Origin: an uncultured Alphaproteobacteria bacterium
GTDB taxonomy: Bacteria; Pseudomonadota; Alphaproteobacteria; HIMB59; GCA-002718135
Length of the DNA stretch: 34,138 bases
Assembly (NCBI GenBank): GCA_902518895.1
Contig: CABYHL010000011.1
Location: forward strand, 1-34,138
Direction: 5' to 3'
The notes under the pieces are model-generated. The model did not search any database. It was not told the DNA's origin and worked only from the letters and a program-made list of their open reading frames with translations. Below are positions 11,500 to 19,733 of this stretch, one piece after another. Position 1 is the first letter of the stretch, and every line of letters starts with the position of its first letter. Both the position numbers and the translations under genes were made by a program.

Positions 11500-13200
11500 T
11501 TATTTTTTAAGAACTGAGCCTAATATATCTCCTAAAGATGCACCAGATGTGCTAGATCCATATTTATTTAGCGCTTCTTTTTCATCCCGAATTTCTAATT
11601 CTTTTATTGATAGATTGAGTGTTCTAGATTTAGTTTCAATTGATAAAATAACTGAGTCAACTTTCTCATCTAATGCAAATCTATCAGTTTTATTTTCGTT
11701 CTTATCATTAGATAAGTTTGATTTTTTTATAAAACCAAAAATTTGTTTATCGTTATCTAATTCTATTTTTAAACCTTTTTCATCAATATTAACTATTTTA
11801 CCAGTCACTTTGGAATTAAGAGGATTTGCATCTATAAAATCCTGCACTGGATCATTCTGTAAATGTTTAACACCTAAACTAATTCTTTCTTTATCAGCAT
11901 TTATATCAAGGATTTTTACTTTAATTTTTTCACCTTTTTTAAGATTACTAATAATATTTGCTGATTCTTTTTCATCCCAGCTAAGGTCAGAAATATGAAC
12001 CATTCCATCAATTTCATCAATAACTTTTACAAAAATGCCAAAATCTACAATATTTACAATTTCAGTTTCAAAAGTATCATTAATATTAAATTTGTCTTTA
12101 AGCTTATTCCATGGATTCTCTTTCATTTGTTTCAAACTACAGTTGACTCTTTTTCTTTCTTCATCAATTTCTAAGGGCAAAACTTCAATTTCATCATTTA
12201 TGTTAACAATTTTAGAAGGATGAGGTGGTTTTTTTAACCAACTCATTTCATTTATAGAGATTACACCATCATATTCATTTTCAATAACTATATGAACATT
12301 GTTGTCATTCATACTTACAACTTTACCTAAAATCTTTTCATTTATTTTAATCTTTTCACTAACTTTTTCCCATGGGTTTTCTGATAATTGCTTAATACCA
12401 AGGCTTAACCTTGAGAGTTCTTCATCAAATTTTAAAACTTTAACCTTTATTGTCGAGTTTAATTCAAGAATATCTGATGGATTATTTATTTTTGTCCAAG
12501 AAATATCTGTGACATGCACAAGTCCATCGATACCACCAAGATCTATGAAAGCACCATAGTCAGTAATATTTTTAACTTTACCTTCAATTACTGAACCTTC
12601 TTTTATATTTTTTAAAAGTTCACTTCTCTGTTCTTTAAGTTCATTTTCAGTTATAGCTTTTCTCGAAACTACAATATTTCCTCTATATTTATCCATTTTT
12701 AAAATCATCAGCTCAAGAGGTTTATTTAGCAATTCTTTAGTATCTTTAATAATCTGTCTTGTTTCGATTTGACTTCCTGGAAGAAAAGCAACTACTCCAT
12801 TTAGATCAACACTCATGCCCCCCTTAACTCTATTAAATGGTATCCCAGTTACAACTTTATTTTCATTAAAGTTTATTTGTAAATCCTGCCACGCTTTTTG
12901 TTTAACAGCTTTCTCTCTTGATAAAAGTGTTTCACCATTTGCATTATCGACGTTTTCAATAAAAACTTCAGTGGTATCCCCAACTTCTATTTCTGATTTT
13001 TGTCCAGGTCTTGAAAATTCACTTAACGGAACACGACCTTCACTTTTTAAACCTACATCAATTGTAACAATATCATTTTCGATGGATATAACTTTACCTT
13101 CGGCAATACTTTTTTCTTTAGCAGTCGAATTTTTAAGAGAATCAGATATCAGTGTATCATATTCGGAATTGGTTATTTTATTAACCGATTGTTGGTTCAC
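11500..13200 (-). CDS. rpsA: 30S ribosomal protein S1
   Basis: RNA-binding ribosomal protein that unfolds mRNA and helps initiation at weak ribosome sites. In 566 residues six S1/OB repeats can be counted: about 33-100, 114-180, 202-270, 288-355, 375-440 and 460-530. The third is the best match (GSVIEGKVKNITDYGAFIDL); the first two are the degenerate ribosome-docking repeats. The start is GTG at 13200, touching the cmk stop codon. A GGAG ribosome site lies inside cmk (13210-13213), 9 nt away. S1 genes usually have their own strong promoter and leader; here there is no intergenic room, so expression must come from read-through or a promoter inside cmk or aroA. Confidence 0.97.
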   Translation of the reverse strand: MNQQSVNKITNSEYDTLISDSLKNSTAKEKSIAEGKVISIENDIVTIDVGLKSEGRVPLSEFSRPGQKSEIEVGDTTEVFIENVDNANGETLLSREKAVKQKAWQDLQINFNENKVVTGIPFNRVKGGMSVDLNGVVAFLPGSQIETRQIIKDTKELLNKPLELMILKMDKYRGNIVVSRKAITENELKEQRSELLKNIKEGSVIEGKVKNITDYGAFIDLGGIDGLVHVTDISWTKINNPSDILELNSTIKVKVLKFDEELSRLSLGIKQLSENPWEKVSEKIKINEKILGKVVSMNDNNVHIVIENEYDGVISINEMSWLKKPPHPSKIVNINDEIEVLPLEIDEERKRVNCSLKQMKENPWNKLKDKFNINDTFETEIVNIVDFGIFVKVIDEIDGMVHISDLSWDEKESANIISNLKKGEKIKVKILDINADKERISLGVKHLQNDPVQDFIDANPLNSKVTGKIVNIDEKGLKIELDNDKQIFGFIKKSNLSNDKNENKTDRFALDEKVDSVILSIETKSRTLNLSIKELEIRDEKEALNKYGSSTSGASLGDILGSVLKK

Positions 13201-13836
13201 TTAAAAATTCTCCATTAGTTTATTTATTTGATTTATTGTATGTTTAAATGACTTATTATTATTAATAATATGTGCTCCGTTAGGAATAATTAAAGGTGAA
13301 TTTTCTCGCATTTTGTCTTTTTTATCTCTCAATTTTACATCCATCAAAATTTTTCGGTATATAGACTTTTCACCACTATCAATCAACTGTTTATATCTTC
13401 TTTTTGCTCTAATTTCGGAATTAACCTCTATATATAGTTTTAAATTAGCTTTTTTAAAAACAACCGAACCAATATCTCTTCCATCAATAACAAAACCTCT
13501 AATTTTTTTATGTTTACTGACAAAATCATACTGTAGATCGTTAACGTATTGCCTTACAAATTGATGAATTGCGATCTTTGAAGCCAGTTGACTTATTTCT
13601 TGGGTTCTTAATTTCTTGCTTCTTCTAAAGGAAATATTATTTATTTTTTCAATTCTTTTCTTAATTTCATTAATATCTTTAGTTTCAATCTTTTCATTAT
13701 GTAAAATGAGTGCCAGTCTTCTATAAAGAAGGCCTGAATCCAAATGTTTAAATTTCCATTTTTTACTTATGTATTTTGCAATTTTTTCTTTTCCAGAAGC
13801 AGCAGGGCCATCAATAGTTATAATAATTTTTTTCAA
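13201..13836 (-). CDS. cmk: Cytidylate kinase
   Basis: Phosphorylates CMP and dCMP with ATP, recycling nucleotides from RNA and lipid metabolism. The 211 residues show the P-loop GPAASGK (10-16), HLDSGLLYR in the CMP-binding region, VIDGRDIGSVVF, and the LID region IRAKRRYKQL. The P-loop is followed by EKIA, where most homologues have GTIA or GTLA, a small deviation. It overlaps aroA by 4 bp and abuts rpsA. The aroA-cmk-rpsA order is widely conserved in Proteobacteria, which supports the assignment. Confidence 0.96.
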   Translation of the reverse strand: MKKIIITIDGPAASGKEKIAKYISKKWKFKHLDSGLLYRRLALILHNEKIETKDINEIKKRIEKINNISFRRSKKLRTQEISQLASKIAIHQFVRQYVNDLQYDFVSKHKKIRGFVIDGRDIGSVVFKKANLKLYIEVNSEIRAKRRYKQLIDSGEKSIYRKILMDVKLRDKKDKMRENSPLIIPNGAHIINNNKSFKHTINQINKLMENF

Positions 13837-15131
13837 AAAATCTTACCACCCAACTTATTCAATTCTTTTTTAAAAGTAGGAAAGCTAGTTTTTATAGAAT
13901 CTTTGTTATCAATATTTAGCGGCCCAACCATTGTTCCCATTATACAAAAAGACATTGCAATTCGATGATCAAAATCAGTTTGGATAATATTATTCTTTAT
14001 TTTATAATTATTTGATGGATAAATATACAAATTATCATTTTCAACTTTACAATCAACACCACAATTTTGTAAATTCAATAAAATTAATTTTAATCTATCA
14101 CTTTCTTTAACTCTCAGCTCTTTTAATCCTCTAAAAATACTAGGTGAATTAGCAAAAGAAGCAGCAATAGAGAGGATAGGATATTCATCAATCATTAAAT
14201 CAGCAAACTCTGGACCTAAATCACATCCATATAACTCTGAACTTACTACTTCAATATCACATACATTTTCATTATTATGATTTCTTTGGTTTTTTAATTT
14301 AATTTTAGCACCCATTTTTTTTAGAGCTAAAAGAATACCGTTTCTAGAAGAATTGTTATTTATATTTTTAAGAGTTAAATGAGAATTTTTATTAATTAAT
14401 GCTGCAACTATAAAAAAAGCACTACTTGAAAGATCATTAGGAACATCAATATTTTTTGACTGTAATTCTTTTTGTCCAACAGTTGTTATAATTTTTTTTT
14501 TATTAATTTTTTTTATATCAATATTAGCACCAAATGATTGCAACATAGTCTCAGTATGGTCTCTTGTAATTTTATTTTCTGTAATTTTTGTCTCTCCTTT
14601 AATATATAAACTAGCTAATAACAAACCTGACTTAATTTGTGCAGATGGAATTTCTAAATTAATATTTGAAGGACTTAATTTTTTTCCATCAATAGTTAAT
14701 GGTAACGATCCATTAGTAGTATGAATCTTAGCACCCATATTACTTAAAGGTTCTGAAATTCTTTTCATAGGTCTTTTAGAAAGTGATGAATCACCATTTA
14801 AGACCGATTTAAATTTTTGTGCACTTAATAAACCTGTTAAGAGTCTTGCACTTGTTCCTGAGTTTCCAAGATAGATTTCATTTCTAGCCTCTTGTAGAGA
14901 GTTTAATCCTTTTCCATAAATAATTAATCTTTCATTATTCTCTTCAATTCTTACTCCCATACTTTTGAAAGCATTCATAGTATGAAAAACATCGTCAGAT
15001 TGTAAAATATTATTTATTTCGCAAACTCCATTTGAGATTGAAGGAATAATTATAGATCTATGAGATATTGATTTATCTCCAGGCATAATAGGTGTACCAT
15101 TTATCCCTTCATTAATTTTATTACTTATCAT
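13833..15131 (-). CDS. aroA: 3-phosphoshikimate 1-carboxyvinyltransferase (EPSP synthase)
   Basis: Joins shikimate 3-phosphate and phosphoenolpyruvate in the shikimate pathway, upstream of the trp genes in this operon. The 432-residue protein has GDKSISHR (18-25; K20, S21, R25), the LGNSGTSARLLTGLL signature, and RVKESDRL in the C-terminal half. The PEP-binding loop reads LGNSGTSAR rather than the LGNAGTAMR typical of class I enzymes, so it looks like the class II type known from alphaproteobacteria and Gram-positives. It starts on the base after the lptB stop. A run of ten A on the coding strand encodes KKK near residue 210. Confidence 0.96.
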   Translation of the reverse strand: MISNKINEGINGTPIMPGDKSISHRSIIIPSISNGVCEINNILQSDDVFHTMNAFKSMGVRIEENNERLIIYGKGLNSLQEARNEIYLGNSGTSARLLTGLLSAQKFKSVLNGDSSLSKRPMKRISEPLSNMGAKIHTTNGSLPLTIDGKKLSPSNINLEIPSAQIKSGLLLASLYIKGETKITENKITRDHTETMLQSFGANIDIKKINKKKIITTVGQKELQSKNIDVPNDLSSSAFFIVAALINKNSHLTLKNINNNSSRNGILLALKKMGAKIKLKNQRNHNNENVCDIEVVSSELYGCDLGPEFADLMIDEYPILSIAASFANSPSIFRGLKELRVKESDRLKLILLNLQNCGVDCKVENDNLYIYPSNNYKIKNNIIQTDFDHRIAMSFCIMGTMVGPLNIDNKDSIKTSFPTFKKELNKLGGKIF

Positions 15132-15878
15132 TTAAAGTTTAAAATTTGATCCCAAGTAAAATTTTTTGATCCTTTCATCATTTACTGCTGATATAGGATC
15201 GCCTTCATAAAATATTGCTCCTTCATTAACAATATATACCTTATCTACAATGTTTAAGGTTTCTCTGACATTATGATCTGTAATTAAAATACCTATATTT
15301 CTATTTTTAAGTTTTTGTATAATTATTTTTATCTCTTCAATAGAAACAGGATCAATACCTGTTAGTGGTTCATCTAGTAATAAATACTTTGGATTTGTTG
15401 CAAGAGTTCTTGCAATTTCTAGTCTTCTTCTTTCACCCCCAGACAATACAACTGATTTAGATTTTCTCACATGATTAATATCAAATTCATTTAAAAGATT
15501 TTGTAACAATATATTTTGTTTGTTTTTATCTTTTTCTTTAATTTCAATAATTGATAACAGGTTGTCTTCCACGCTCATACCTCTGAAGATTGATGCCTCT
15601 TGGGGAAGATAACTAATTCCTAACTTTCCTCTTAAATATATTGGCAAATTTGAAACATCTAGTTTATCTAACACTATATTTCCACTATCAGGTTTAACTA
15701 ATCCAACAATTATATAAAAAGTTGTAGTTTTGCCCGCTCCATTTGGACCCAGTAATCCAACAATCTCTCTTCTTCTAATGGATAAGCTTATGTCCCTTAC
15801 TACTTGCTTATTTCCATATGTTTTTGATATTTTATTTATTGAAAGCCCATTATCTAAAATGTTAAATTTATTATTCAT
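15132..15878 (-). CDS. lptB: LPS export ABC transporter ATP-binding protein LptB
   Basis: Cytoplasmic ATPase of the LptB2FG complex that extracts LPS from the inner membrane. The 248 residues contain Walker A GPNGAGKT (44-51), Q-loop Q93, the ABC signature LSGGE (145-149), Walker B YLLLDE (165-170) and H-loop H202. LPQEASIFRGMSVEDNL and DEPLTGIDPVSIEEI are typical of LptB. It overlaps lptA by 8 bp. In most Proteobacteria rpoN, hpf and ptsN follow lptB; here aroA begins immediately after the stop. Confidence 0.97.
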   Translation of the reverse strand: MNNKFNILDNGLSINKISKTYGNKQVVRDISLSIRRREIVGLLGPNGAGKTTTFYIIVGLVKPDSGNIVLDKLDVSNLPIYLRGKLGISYLPQEASIFRGMSVEDNLLSIIEIKEKDKNKQNILLQNLLNEFDINHVRKSKSVVLSGGERRRLEIARTLATNPKYLLLDEPLTGIDPVSIEEIKIIIQKLKNRNIGILITDHNVRETLNIVDKVYIVNEGAIFYEGDPISAVNDERIKKFYLGSNFKL

Positions 15879-16632
15879 TGTTTTGAATTATTACTTTAAC
15901 CTTAGTTTGATTATTAGATTTAATTTTATATGAATTGTTTTTAGTATCAAGAGTTCCGTAGTCACCAGTTACTTTTTCACCATTACGTATTATTGTGACA
16001 TTATCTATTAATTCAATCAGTGAAGTCTCATTATTAAAATTTATTTTATTTGCATACATTTCTGAGTCATTATTTTTTACATAAGAAATTTTTTCATCAA
16101 TAACATTTAAGAAGGTTATTTCTTTTTTGTCTTTATTATTAGAAAAAGTACCATCTATAGATTCTCCTCTTATAAATATATTTTCATTAATTAATTTAGA
16201 GTTTTTTCCCTTTAAAGAAAATTCACCATTTAAATTATTAACTTTAATTAAACCATCAGAATACATTTCAATATCTTCAGTTTGTAGTTTAGAATCAATA
16301 CCCTTAATTGTTATTTTTTCATTTTCAACTTCAAATCTTAGATTATCTCCAATTCCTTTTATTTTAAATTCACTAGAATTAAATTTAACGTTACCTTTTG
16401 CATTAAGTTCTGTGATGTCATGAAGATTGTTTTTAAAATTAATTTTTACATTTTCAGCATTTAAAATAAAATTATCTGAATTTATAACTACATTTTTTTT
16501 TAATAAATAATATTTCTCATCTTGGTAAACTTCAATACCATCCTCTGTAGTGATTTCTGTTTCACCAATTTCCCTTGCTTTTGCAGATATACTTAAAAAA
16601 CAAGTTATAAGTATTAAAAAAAAAATATTCAT
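15871..16632 (-). CDS. lptA: LPS periplasmic bridge protein LptA (OstA-like)
   Basis: Predicted periplasmic beta-jellyroll protein that carries LPS from LptC to LptD. A signal peptide is clear: hydrophobic stretch from about residue 3 to 15, then SAKA with probable cleavage after A19. The 253 residues are longer than E. coli LptA (about 185), with repeated beta-strand patterns such as AENVKINFKN and ANKINFNNETS that suggest an extended jellyroll. It overlaps lptC by 4 bp (ATGA) and lptB by 8 bp. Sequence identity within this family is low, so the call rests on signal peptide, strand pattern and position between lptC and lptB. The start region has a ten-base homopolymer (16616-16625). Confidence 0.85.
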   Translation of the reverse strand: MNIFFLILITCFLSISAKAREIGETEITTEDGIEVYQDEKYYLLKKNVVINSDNFILNAENVKINFKNNLHDITELNAKGNVKFNSSEFKIKGIGDNLRFEVENEKITIKGIDSKLQTEDIEMYSDGLIKVNNLNGEFSLKGKNSKLINENIFIRGESIDGTFSNNKDKKEITFLNVIDEKISYVKNNDSEMYANKINFNNETSLIELIDNVTIIRNGEKVTGDYGTLDTKNNSYKIKSNNQTKVKVIIQNNE

Positions 16633-17078
16633 TTAAGAATCACGAACGAATTTCCATAAAATACTATTTTATTACCTTTTTCAAATATATCAAATCCATC
16701 AGATGAGATTGTTGTATTTTCTGCTTTAAAATATGTTTTAGTTTTGCTTTGTGCTGTTTGTTCACTTCTATTAAAGATAACCTTTTCTGTTTCTATACTA
16801 AAGTCATTTGACTTAAATCTAACATTTTTATTTAAGAGTATTTTATTTTTGTCTAAAAAATTACCTTCATTTGCAGTAATAAAAATTTTCTTCGATTCAT
16901 TGTTAATAGCAAATTTAGGCTTCTCAATATCTGCATTTGAAATCCTTATCTTATTTATCTCTGGTTTGATATTTAAAAGACTGATCTGTTTGGTAAATAT
17001 TACAAATAAGAAAAATATTAAAATTACTAAACCTAAGATAAATATTAATTTTCTATTTATATGTAAAAAAAAATTCAA
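16629..17078 (-). CDS. lptC: LPS export inner-membrane protein LptC
   Basis: Bitopic inner-membrane protein that receives LPS from LptFG and hands it to LptA. One N-terminal membrane helix (about residues 11-28, LIFILGLVILIFFLFVIF) is followed by a periplasmic segment with the LptC-like pattern ISNADIEKPKF and DGFDIFEKGNKIVFYG. At 149 residues it is shorter than typical LptC (about 190), so the C-terminal strands may be trimmed. It lies 1 nt after kdsD and overlaps lptA by 4 bp. Identification depends on topology and gene order more than on primary sequence. Confidence 0.82.
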   Translation of the reverse strand: MNFFLHINRKLIFILGLVILIFFLFVIFTKQISLLNIKPEINKIRISNADIEKPKFAINNESKKIFITANEGNFLDKNKILLNKNVRFKSNDFSIETEKVIFNRSEQTAQSKTKTYFKAENTTISSDGFDIFEKGNKIVFYGNSFVILK

Positions 17079-17079
17079 T

Positions 17080-18039
17080 TTAACTCGTCAATCTTAATAA
17101 ATCATGAATGTGAACAATTCCTATAGGTATTTTTTTATCACATATAAATAAACTTGTTATTTTTTTTGTATTCATTAAATTAATTGCTTCACCAACCAAC
17201 ATATCTTTATTTGCTATGGTAGGATTTTTTGTCATTATTTCTTTAGCTTTTTTTGCAAAAAATTTTGAGTTTAATTTTCTTCTTAAGTCTCCATCAGTAA
17301 TTAAGCCAACTATTTGTTTTTTATTGTTGATTACACCAATACAGCCAAAACTCTTTTTAGTCATAGTTAGTAAAGATTTAGACATTTTTTCATCTAAATT
17401 TGCTAGAGGCAATTCTTTTTTTACATGCATCACATCACTTAAATTTTTAAGATCTTTACCAAGATTGCCTCCAGGATGAAGATTTTTAAATTCTGAACTT
17501 TTAAAACCTCTAAGCTCCAATAAAGATATTGCTATACAATCACCAATAATCATAGTCATTGAAGTTGAGCTTGTAGGTGCTAAATTCAAAGGGCAAGCTT
17601 CAATTGGTTTTTTATATAAAATGCCTACGGTCGCGTTTTTATGAAGTATGCTTTTTGAGTTACTCGTTATACTAATAAGTTTAATATTAAATCTTTTAGT
17701 AAATTGAATTATGTTATTCAATTCTGATGTTTCACCAGAATTTGAAATTGCAACTACACAATCATCTTTTTTTATACTTCCTAAATCACCGTGACTTGCT
17801 TCTGTTGCATGAATAAAATAAGAGGGAGTTCCTGTTGATGTAAGAGTTGCAGATATCTTATTACCTATGTGTGCACTTTTACCAACACCAGTAACTACTA
17901 CTTTACCTTTTATATTATAAATTAAATTAACTGCTCTACAAAAGTTTAAATTAAATGTTGACTTTAAATTCTTAATGCTACTTAATTCTCTCGCAAGTGT
18001 TGTATTTGCACTATTAATTATTTTTTTATTATTTCTCAT
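17080..18039 (-). CDS. kdsD: Arabinose 5-phosphate isomerase (KdsD/KpsF)
   Basis: Converts ribulose 5-phosphate to arabinose 5-phosphate, the first step to Kdo for LPS. The 319 residues are the normal three-domain layout: a SIS sugar-isomerase domain with GVGKSAHIG (51-59), HATEASHGDLG and SNSGET (99-104), then two CBS domains from about 205 and about 265, containing VGLITDGDLRR and IPIGIVHIHDLLR. The start codon shares one base with the rnd stop codon. Its position before lptC-lptA-lptB matches the widespread LPS cluster. Confidence 0.96.
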   Translation of the reverse strand: MRNNKKIINSANTTLARELSSIKNLKSTFNLNFCRAVNLIYNIKGKVVVTGVGKSAHIGNKISATLTSTGTPSYFIHATEASHGDLGSIKKDDCVVAISNSGETSELNNIIQFTKRFNIKLISITSNSKSILHKNATVGILYKKPIEACPLNLAPTSSTSMTMIIGDCIAISLLELRGFKSSEFKNLHPGGNLGKDLKNLSDVMHVKKELPLANLDEKMSKSLLTMTKKSFGCIGVINNKKQIVGLITDGDLRRKLNSKFFAKKAKEIMTKNPTIANKDMLVGEAINLMNTKKITSLFICDKKIPIGIVHIHDLLRLTS

Positions 18040-18647
18040 TAGTGTTTAAATATATCTTGCTCTGACCAACCATTAATATCTAAATCTGTTCTGTATTGAA
18101 TAAAGTCAAAACAGGCTTTAGCTAGTTTACTTCTCTTTTCTCTAAATAACATTGAATCAAGTTTATCTTTAATTTTGTGTAAATATAAAACATCGGTAGC
18201 TGCATATTTTTGTTGCTCTTTAGTTAATTCTCCGCCCCAATCAGAAGATTGTTCTGTTTTTGAAATTGACTTTCCTAATAATTCATTACAAAGATCTTTG
18301 TATCCATGTTTATCAGTATATGTTCTAACTAACTTTGATGCAATTTTAGTACAGTAAATATTTTTAATATTAATTTTGAAGTTGTGTTTGAATACAGCTA
18401 CATCAAACCTAGCATAATGAAAAATTTTTTGAATTTTATTATTCTTAAGAATTTTAATTAAATTAAAAGGTTTTCCGATAGATAAGTCAATTTTTATAAG
18501 ATGACATACTTCATCACCATTAGAAATTTGGACTAAACATAATTTATCTCTTTTAGGATTTAATCCCATTGTTTCACTATCCAAAGCAATAATGTTAGCG
18601 GCTTTAAAACTTGCTGGGAGATCTCCTTTATAGAAATTTATTTTCAT
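18039..18647 (-). CDS. rnd: Ribonuclease D-like 3'-5' exonuclease, exonuclease domain only
   Basis: DEDDy-family exonuclease, expected to trim RNA 3' ends. In 202 residues the metal ligands are D23 and E25 (ALDSETMGL), D82 (HYARFD) and D152 with Y148 (KYAATDVLYL). The C-terminal HRDC domains of E. coli RNase D are absent; short forms like this are usual beside kdsD in alphaproteobacteria. It is the first gene of the 15-gene minus-strand block, so its promoter, in the 62-bp gap to the divergent neighbour, may serve them all. No Shine-Dalgarno is seen ahead of the ATG. DNA rather than RNA as substrate cannot be excluded. Confidence 0.9.
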   Translation of the reverse strand: MKINFYKGDLPASFKAANIIALDSETMGLNPKRDKLCLVQISNGDEVCHLIKIDLSIGKPFNLIKILKNNKIQKIFHYARFDVAVFKHNFKINIKNIYCTKIASKLVRTYTDKHGYKDLCNELLGKSISKTEQSSDWGGELTKEQQKYAATDVLYLHKIKDKLDSMLFREKRSKLAKACFDFIQYRTDLDINGWSEQDIFKH

Positions 18648-18709
18648 TTTGATTTTATTGTCTGTATAATCTATATTTTTTCTCTATATCACTTATTTAA
18701 TTAAAGGTC
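18648..18709. promoter_or_regulatory. 62-bp divergent promoter region, rnd block versus NDUFA9-like gene
   Basis: Plus strand: TATAAT at 18665-18670 is a consensus -10, with a weak TTTTCA (18641-18646) 18 bp upstream; a transcript starting near 18677 would reach AAAGG (18703-18707) ahead of the ATG at 18710. Minus strand: an extended -10, TGATATAGA (18691 down to 18683), lies 17 bp from ATGACC (18711 to 18706), giving a leader of roughly 30 nt before rnd. The two promoters interleave, and the minus -35 overlaps the start codon of the opposite gene. These are visual matches in very AT-rich DNA. Confidence 0.45.
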
Positions 18710-19615
18710 ATGAAATCAATAGTAATTTTTGGAGGTGCTGGTTTTGTAGGTAAACATTTAATAAGACGTCTAACTAAAAATGGCCATAAAATCATTGTTC
18801 CATATCAAAGATCTGTACAAGAAGCTAAAATCCGACTTTTAGGTGTAACAGGACAGGTAATTCCATTTCGTTATTCTTCATTGGAAGACAAAAGGCTTAA
18901 ATCTGTTTTAGATAATGCCAACGTGTGCATTAATTTAAAAACTACTTATGATCAAAAGAAAGGTGATTTTAACAATACAATATATAAATTTAATCAGAAA
19001 CTGATTAGAATTTTAAAATCTAGTAATGAATTAAAACAATTCATTCTTTTTTCTGGCCTAGGTGTAGATATTGATAAAAACTCAACAAGAAGCATTGCAG
19101 TGCATAAATCTGAAAAGGAAGCCTTTAAACAACTAGATAATGCTATTATTATTAGACCAGGTGTTATTATAGGGGGCGGTGATATTTTCTTAAAAAGACT
19201 TTTGCCAATATTTAAAGCTTCATTTTTTGTCCCACTTTTTGGAGATGGATCAACAAAATTCCAACCAGTATTTATTGATGATGTGTCCCTAGCTGTTGAT
19301 GAAATAATTAATTCCAAGATTAAAGGGAAGAACATTTACGAACTTGCAGGTCCTAGGATTTATTCTTACAAAGAATTTTTTAATCATATTTCTAATTTTT
19401 TAAACAAAACTCGAGTTTTAGTTCCTGTTCCTATGGCATTTATGAAACCTATGATAAATATTGCTGAAAAAACTCCAATTTCACCTCTTACGTCAGAACA
19501 GTTAACATTATTTGAAACGGATAATCTTGTCGTAAATATCGATAAATCATTCCAAAATCTTGATATTAATCCACAGGATACGCTACAAATACTTAAAAAT
19601 ATTGTTGTAAATTAA
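18710..19615 (+). CDS. NDUFA9-like NAD(P)-binding epimerase/dehydratase-family protein
   Basis: Atypical short-chain dehydrogenase of 301 residues with the N-terminal dinucleotide-binding loop FGGAGFVG (7-14) followed by RRL. It resembles the bacterial proteins annotated as complex I NDUFA9-subunit family (PGVIIGGGDIFLKRL, PLFGDGSTKFQPVFIDDV). The classical Tyr-x-x-x-Lys catalytic pair is not evident; HKSEKEAF occupies that zone, as in NDUFA9-type proteins that bind NADPH without known catalysis. In mitochondria NDUFA9 stabilises complex I; the role of the bacterial relatives is not established. It diverges from rnd, and gltD follows after 118 bp. Family placement is good, function unknown. 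Confidence 0.8.
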   Translation: MKSIVIFGGAGFVGKHLIRRLTKNGHKIIVPYQRSVQEAKIRLLGVTGQVIPFRYSSLEDKRLKSVLDNANVCINLKTTYDQKKGDFNNTIYKFNQKLIRILKSSNELKQFILFSGLGVDIDKNSTRSIAVHKSEKEAFKQLDNAIIIRPGVIIGGGDIFLKRLLPIFKASFFVPLFGDGSTKFQPVFIDDVSLAVDEIINSKIKGKNIYELAGPRIYSYKEFFNHISNFLNKTRVLVPVPMAFMKPMINIAEKTPISPLTSEQLTLFETDNLVVNIDKSFQNLDINPQDTLQILKNIVVN

Positions 19616-19733
19616 AGGTTTTCTCATTTTTAGTACATAAGTGGTACTATTATTTCAAAATTATTATTTCCTTTTTTATCTTGAATGTGTATTTGGTTCG
19701 ATCTAGATAAAATAGTAAACAAATGATAACTAA
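19616..19733 (+). promoter_or_regulatory. 118-bp spacer before gltD with inverted repeat (19631-19649)
   Basis: The arms TAGTAC (19631-19636) and GTACTA (19644-19649) form a 6-bp stem with a 7-nt loop and are followed by a T-rich TTATTT. It could be a weak terminator for the NDUFA9-like gene or a DNA operator for gltD. Downstream, TTGAAT (19681-19686) and TAGATA (19704-19709), 17 bp apart, are a poor sigma-70 match. I see no GG-N10-GC element of the sigma-54 type. No clear ribosome site precedes the gltD ATG at 19734. Confidence 0.35.

Noticed and set aside
11450-13204. Long open frames on the plus strand opposite rpsA (up to 182 codons)
   Set aside because: They are antisense shadows of a strongly conserved gene, with no recognisable domain or ribosome site.
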